64,000 nt of DNA from NCBI RefSeq assembly GCF_900110815.1, contig NZ_FOIT01000004.1:1-64000 (forward strand), in the 5' to 3' direction. Shown here piece by piece: positions 59,748 to 64,000 of the stretch; within the stretch, counting starts at the first letter, position 1, and each line of letters begins with the position of its first letter. The position numbers and the translations under genes were made by a program. This stretch comes from Aliicoccus persicus (GTDB taxonomy: Bacteria; Bacillota; Bacilli; Staphylococcales; Salinicoccaceae). The notes beneath the pieces are model-generated. The model saw only the letters and a list, made by a program, of their open reading frames with translations, ran no database searches and was not told the DNA's origin.

Positions 59748-60329
59748 ATGCCTCATTACTTTACAAATGATGCACATGAACATGAGTATCAAACGATTAC
59801 ATACGATATGAATAATCAGTCTTATATGTTCACAACTGATGCCGGAGTGTTTTCACGTAGTGGCGTAGATTTTGGAACAAATCTGTTGATTGAAACAATA
59901 CTGGGTGAACAACCGGTGGCGGAGAATTTTATCGATATGGGTTCAGGTTATGGTGTGATATCCATTGTGCTCGCCGATCAGCTTAAGATTCGGGGGACAG
60001 CAGTCGATGTAAATATCAATGCATTGGAACTCACAAACAAAAACGATAAAAACAATTCTATAACGACGATGGTGCGTGACGATTTTAACGCATCCAAAAT
60101 TACAACTGATCTATATGTTACGAATCCACCGTTTAGAGCGGGCAAGCCTGTCGTACTTGAGATTATTGAAGATGGCTTTAATCGCCTGAATGAAAATGGA
60201 TTGTTTTATATGGTCGTGCAAAAAAAGCAAGGCATGCCTTCATACAAGAAAGCAATTGATGCGAAGTTTGGGAATGTTTCTGTTCTTGCAAAATCAAAAG
60301 GTTACTATATTTTATCGGCAAAAAAATAA
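59748..60329 (+). CDS. RsmC-like class I SAM-dependent methyltransferase (YbxB family)
   Basis: The 193-residue protein is the small methyltransferase found between rplL and rpoB in Bacillales, related to the catalytic half of RsmC/RlmG. It has DAGVFSRSGVDFGTNLLIE (about 31-49), the SAM motif DMGSGYGVISIVL (about 63-75) and the catalytic NPPFRAGK (about 125-132). QKKQGMPSYKKAI follows. The rRNA target has not been settled to my knowledge. I use the ATG at 59748, 7 nt from GAGGG; the adjacent ATG at 59745 is equally possible. Confidence 0.88.
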   Translation: MPHYFTNDAHEHEYQTITYDMNNQSYMFTTDAGVFSRSGVDFGTNLLIETILGEQPVAENFIDMGSGYGVISIVLADQLKIRGTAVDVNINALELTNKNDKNNSITTMVRDDFNASKITTDLYVTNPPFRAGKPVVLEIIEDGFNRLNENGLFYMVVQKKQGMPSYKKAIDAKFGNVSVLAKSKGYYILSAKK

Positions 60330-60357
60330 TCAAAATGAGTAAGTTTTGATAATTGAC

Positions 60358-60389
60358 TTGACAAATGGAAGATGATATAGTTATAGAAT
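60358..60389 (+). promoter_or_regulatory. Probable rpoB promoter
   Basis: TTGACA (60358-60363) is a perfect -35 box. The -10 is less clear: TTATAG at 60381 gives a 17-nt spacer, and TAGAAT at 60384 gives 20. Confidence 0.5.
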
Positions 60390-60467
60390 GTAAAAATATA
60401 ATTCCGATGCGTATGCAATTTTTTAGAGTATATGTTGGAGGATTGTGCGTATATATTGTAATTTAAT

Positions 60468-60516
60468 AGAAAATGGGGTTCGTGGTGATAGCATGATTCC
60501 GTTTTCTTTTTGTCTT
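60468..60516 (+). terminator. Terminator-like hairpin in the rpoB leader
   Basis: AGAAAATGG (60468-60476) pairs with CCGTTTTCT (60499-60507), an inner TCGTG/CATGA stem continues it, and TTTTTGTCTTTTTT follows. It lies 65 nt before rpoB and after the probable rpoB promoter, so it may attenuate rpoB transcription. Confidence 0.7.
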
Positions 60517-60581
60517 TTTTCTTACCCACAATATATTACCACAAGTGTTTTACTGAAAATTTTTTAGGGGTGGATCTGTCG

Positions 60582-63500
60582 ATGAGTCAAATGATTCAAT
60601 ATGGAAAGCACGCTAAACGCAGAAGCTACGCAAGGATTGAAGAGAAGTTAGAGCTACCTAACTTGATCGAAATCCAAACGAACTCTTACGAATGGTTTTT
60701 AGAAAAAGGTCTACTTGAAATGTTTAGAGACATTTCGCCGGTTGAAAACTTTGCTGGAAATTTATCGCTTGAATTTGTGGATTACAAGTTAGGTGAACCG
60801 AAGTATGACGAAGATGAAGCAAAAAACCATGATGCAACGTATTCTGCTCCATTACGTGTGAAAGTTAGATTAGTAATTAAAGAGACAGGTGAAGTTAAAG
60901 AGCAAGAAGTATTCATGGGTGACTTCCCACTGATGACGGACAAAGGTACGTTTATTATCAATGGTGCAGAGCGTGTTATCGTTTCACAGCTTGTACGAAG
61001 CCCTTCCGTTTACTATTCAGAAAAAATCGAGAAGAATGGAAAACTTGGCTATGGCGCAACAATCATCCCGAATCGTGGTGCGTGGTTAGAGTATGAGATC
61101 GATGCAAAAGACATCGTATATGTACGTATTGACCGCACGCGTAAATTACCAATTACCGTATTGTTACGTGCACTGGGGTTTGATACGGACCAAGATATCA
61201 TCAATATACTTGGTGATAATGAATATGTGCGTAACACATTGGATAAGGATTCGACTGAAACTGTGGATCAAGCACTTCTTGAAATTTACGAGCGACTTCG
61301 TCCAGGTGAGCCACCGACGGTAGATAACGCACGTAACTTACTACACTCTAGATTTTTCGATCCGAAACGCTATGACTTAGCGTCAGTAGGACGTTACAAA
61401 ATGAACAAGAAGTTACATTTGAAAAACAGATTATTCAACCAAGTGTTAGCAGAGAATATTGTTGATACTGAAACTGGCGAAATTATCGCTGAAGAAGGAT
61501 CTACAATCGACCGTCGTACACTCGATGATATTTTAGAACAATTAGAATCAACTGCAAATCTGCAAACTTACCACTTAGAAAAAGGACTTCTTGACGAACC
61601 GGTAGAAGTTCAATCAATTAAAGTAAAAGCACAAAACGAAGAAGATAAAACAACAGTCATCATCGGAAACGCATTCCCTGACTTAGAGATGAAGTCAATT
61701 ACGCCTTCAGATATCATCGCATCAATGAGTTATTTCTTTAACTTACTCTATGGTGTTGGACATACAGATGATATCGACCACTTAGGTAACAGACGTTTGC
61801 GCTCTGTCGGTGAATTGTTACAAAACCAATTCAGAATTGGTCTTTCTCGTATGGAACGTGTTGTGCGTGAGCGTATGACAATCCAAGATACAGATTCATT
61901 CACACCGCAACAATTGATTAACATCCGTCCTGTAATTGCTTCGATTAAAGAATTCTTTGGATCGTCTCAGTTATCACAGTTCATGGATCAGACCAACCCA
62001 CTTGCAGAATTAACGCATAAGCGTCGTCTATCTGCATTAGGGCCAGGTGGTTTAACGCGTGAACGTGCAGGTATGGAAGTGCGAGATGTACACTACTCAC
62101 ACTACGGCCGTATGTGTCCAATTGAAACGCCGGAGGGTCCAAACATCGGACTGATCAATACGTTATCAAGTTTCGCGAGAGTAAACGACTTCGGTTTCAT
62201 TGAAACGCCGTATCGTCGTGTCGATCCTGAAACGAATCGCGTGACAAATGAGATTGATTATCTGACTTCGGACGAAGAAGACAACTATGTTGTTGCACAG
62301 GCAAACGCAATCTTAGATGAAGATGGCAATTTTGTTAATGATGAAATTATCTGTCGCTTCCGAGGTAACAACACGAAGATGCCGAGAGAACGCATGGACT
62401 ACATGGATGTTTCGCCAAAACAAGTCGTGTCAGCTGCGACAGCTTGTATCCCATTCTTAGAGAATGACGATGCGAACCGTGCACTGATGGGTGCAAACAT
62501 GCAACGTCAAGCTGTGCCGTTGTTGATCCCAGAAGCACCGCTTGTCGGTACAGGTATGGAACACATCGCAGCGCGTGATTCTGGTGCTGCTGTCATTGCA
62601 CAACATCGTGGAATTGTTGAACACGTTGAGGCAAAAGAAATTCGCGTGCGTCGTTTAGAAAAGCGTAATGGTAAAGAAGTAGAAACAGAACTTGATGTTT
62701 ACAAATTATCGAAATTCGTACGTTCTAACTCTGGAACATGTTATAACCAAAAACCAATTGTCTCAAAAGGTGACACGGTTGATAAGAAAGAAATTTTAGC
62801 CGATGGTCCGTCAATGGAACAAGGGGAAATGGCACTCGGTCGTAACCCAGTTGTTGCATTCATGACTTGGGACGGTTACAACTATGAAGATGCTGTAATC
62901 ATGAGCGAACGATTAGTTAAAGATGATGTATATACATCGATTCATATTGAAGAATACGAATCAGAGTCTCGTGATACTAAACTTGGACCAGAAGAGATTA
63001 CACGTGATATCCCGAATGTTTCTGAAAATGCGACGAAGCAACTGGATGATCGCGGTATCGTGTTCACAGGTGCTGAAGTTAAAGATGGCGACATCTTAGT
63101 TGGTAAAGTAACACCTAAAGGTGTTACTGAATTAACAGCCGAAGAACGCTTATTACATGCCATTTTCGGTGAGAAAGCACGTGAAGTGCGCGATACATCA
63201 CTCCGTGTACCACACGGTGCAGGCGGTATCGTCCTAGACGTTAAAGTCTTCAATCGTGAAGATGGTGACGAGTTATCTCCAGGTGTAAACCAACTCGTAC
63301 GTGTTTACATCGTTCAGAAGAGAAAGATTTCTGTTGGGGATAAGATGTGTGGTCGTCACGGTAACAAAGGTGTTATCTCAAGAATTTTACCTGAAGAAGA
63401 TATGCCGTACTTACCAGATGGTACGCCGGTAGACGTGATGTTAAACCCACTTGGGGTGCCGTCGCGTATGAATATCGGTCAGGTATTAGAAATGCACTTG

Positions 63501-64000
63501 GGTATGGCGTCGCGCAGCTTAGGCGTGCGCATGGCATCGCCAGTATTCGATGGTGCAAATGAAGAAGATGTTTGGAACACGATGGAAGAAGCAGGTTTAG
63601 CACGCGATGGTAAAACTGTCCTATATGATGGTCGTACAGGTGAGCCGTTTGAAAACCGTATTTCTGTCGGCGTAATGTACATGTTGAAACTCGCTCACAT
63701 GGTAGACGATAAACTCCATGCGCGTTCAACTGGACCATACTCACTCGTTACGCAACAGCCACTTGGTGGTAAAGCACAATTCGGTGGTCAGCGCTTCGGT
63801 GAGATGGAAGTATGGGCACTTGAAGCATATGGTGCTGCATATACATTACAAGAGATCTTAACAGTTAAATCAGACGACACTGTCGGTCGTGTGAAAACAT
63901 ATGAGGCAATTGTTAAAGGTGAAAACGTTCCACAACCAGGTGTTCCAGAATCATTCCGCGTATTGATGAAAGAGCTTCAAAGCTTAGGATTAGACGTCAA
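60582..64000 (+). CDS. rpoB: DNA-directed RNA polymerase subunit beta (3' end beyond window)
   Basis: The frame runs from ATG 60582, after TAGGGGTGG, to the window end without a stop: 1139 codons of an expected ~1180. It starts [19 protein letters not shown] and follows RpoB throughout. The rifampicin-pocket region around 61960-62070 reads [20 protein letters not shown] and [11 protein letters not shown], intact and of wild-type appearance. Conserved RpoB blocks such as [25 protein letters not shown] and [19 protein letters not shown] are present. rpoC is expected next. Confidence 0.98.
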   Translation, partial: MSQMIQYGKHAKRRSYARIEEKLELPNLIEIQTNSYEWFLEKGLLEMFRDISPVENFAGNLSLEFVDYKLGEPKYDEDEAKNHDATYSAPLRVKVRLVIKETGEVKEQEVFMGDFPLMTDKGTFIINGAERVIVSQLVRSPSVYYSEKIEKNGKLGYGATIIPNRGAWLEYEIDAKDIVYVRIDRTRKLPITVLLRALGFDTDQDIINILGDNEYVRNTLDKDSTETVDQALLEIYERLRPGEPPTVDNARNLLHSRFFDPKRYDLASVGRYKMNKKLHLKNRLFNQVLAENIVDTETGEIIAEEGSTIDRRTLDDILEQLESTANLQTYHLEKGLLDEPVEVQSIKVKAQNEEDKTTVIIGNAFPDLEMKSITPSDIIASMSYFFNLLYGVGHTDDIDHLGNRRLRSVGELLQNQFRIGLSRMERVVRERMTIQDTDSFTPQQLINIRPVIASIKEFFGSSQLSQFMDQTNPLAELTHKRRLSALGPGGLTRERAGMEVRDVHYSHYGRMCPIETPEGPNIGLINTLSSFARVNDFGFIETPYRRVDPETNRVTNEIDYLTSDEEDNYVVAQANAILDEDGNFVNDEIICRFRGNNTKMPRERMDYMDVSPKQVVSAATACIPFLENDDANRALMGANMQRQAVPLLIPEAPLVGTGMEHIAARDSGAAVIAQHRGIVEHVEAKEIRVRRLEKRNGKEVETELDVYKLSKFVRSNSGTCYNQKPIVSKGDTVDKKEILADGPSMEQGEMALGRNPVVAFMTWDGYNYEDAVIMSERLVKDDVYTSIHIEEYESESRDTKLGPEEITRDIPNVSENATKQLDDRGIVFTGAEVKDGDILVGKVTPKGVTELTAEERLLHAIFGEKAREVRDTSLRVPHGAGGIVLDVKVFNREDGDELSPGVNQLVRVYIVQKRKISVGDKMCGRHGNKGVISRILPEEDMPYLPDGTPVDVMLNPLGVPSRMNIGQVLEMHLGMASRSLGVRMASPVFDGANEEDVWNTMEEAGLARDGKTVLYDGRTGEPFENRISVGVMYMLKLAHMVDDKLHARSTGPYSLVTQQPLGGKAQFGGQRFGEMEVWALEAYGAAYTLQEILTVKSDDTVGRVKTYEAIVKGENVPQPGVPESFRVLMKELQSLGLDV

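Noticed and set aside
61960-62030. Rifampicin-resistance change in RpoB (Thr where S. aureus has Ala at position 473)
   Set aside because: As I recall, the B. subtilis wild type has the same FMDQTNPL sequence, so Thr is more likely the ancestral residue than a resistance mutation.

Overview
This window comes from a low-to-moderate GC Firmicute of the family Staphylococcaceae. The gene order follows the 5S rRNA - tmk - metG - ksgA - purR - glmU - mfd - ftsH - lysS - ctsR/clpC - gltX - secE/nusG - rpoB segment of Staphylococcus almost gene for gene, and the proteins look staphylococcal. Several consistent differences point to a genus outside Staphylococcus (Macrococcus, Jeotgalicoccus or a relative). 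I cannot name the genus from sequence alone.

Layout. 0-6.3 kb: end of an rRNA operon, then a PLP decarboxylase, tmk, darA, holB, ricT, yabA, a tRNA methyltransferase, a GIY-YIG protein and rsmI. 6.4-11.5 kb: abrB (minus strand), metG, tatD, rnmV, ksgA and veg behind a consensus promoter. 11.5-15 kb: an accessory four-gene block with a LytTR regulator carrying a degenerate ABC domain, an ABC ATPase and two paralogous ABC-2 permeases. 15-17.2 kb: two tandem repeat arrays around ispE. 17.2-36.8 kb: purR, ridA, spoVG, glmU, prs, rplY, pth, mfd, mazG, rqcP, divIC, an S1 protein, tilS, hpt, ftsH, hslO, folP-folB-folK and lysS. 36.8-37.6 kb: a mosaic of palindromic repeats, then tRNA-Val, -Gly, -Leu and -Ile. 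37.6-42.5 kb: pdxR/pdxS, a carboxylesterase and a frameshifted nupC. 42.6-47.1 kb: the CtsR-controlled ctsR-mcsA-mcsB-clpC operon. 47.2-56.4 kb: radA, yacL, ispD, ispF, gltX, a cysteine T-box with cysS, mrnC, rlmB, rae1 and sigH. 56.4-64 kb: secE, nusG, rplK-rplA, the L10 leader with rplJ-rplL, an rRNA-type methyltransferase, and rpoB running off the window.

Most genes are core information processing: tRNA charging and modification, rRNA maturation, ribosomal proteins, transcription, folate, isoprenoid and nucleotide precursors, proteolysis and stress. Expected controls are visible: a perfect CtsR box, a T-box, an L10 leader, two probable L1-binding leaders, a terminator-like hairpin ahead of rpoB, and many intrinsic terminators.

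The unusual content is what departs from this frame. (1) A dispersed modular family of palindromic repeats: 6 x 51 bp, 16 x 41 bp, and a mosaic with one copy of each module; two module types share a loop core but have different, self-complementary stems. (2) A degenerate second copy of the ispE 3' end on the far side of the 41-bp array. (3) The LytTR-ABC exporter block with a recognisable operator, promoter and terminator. (4) Linked gene losses: cysK and cysE are both missing from their usual places, and pdxT is missing next to a PdxS that lacks the N-terminal segment expected to contact PdxT. The yabM-like flippase gene and rpmG are also missing from their usual places.
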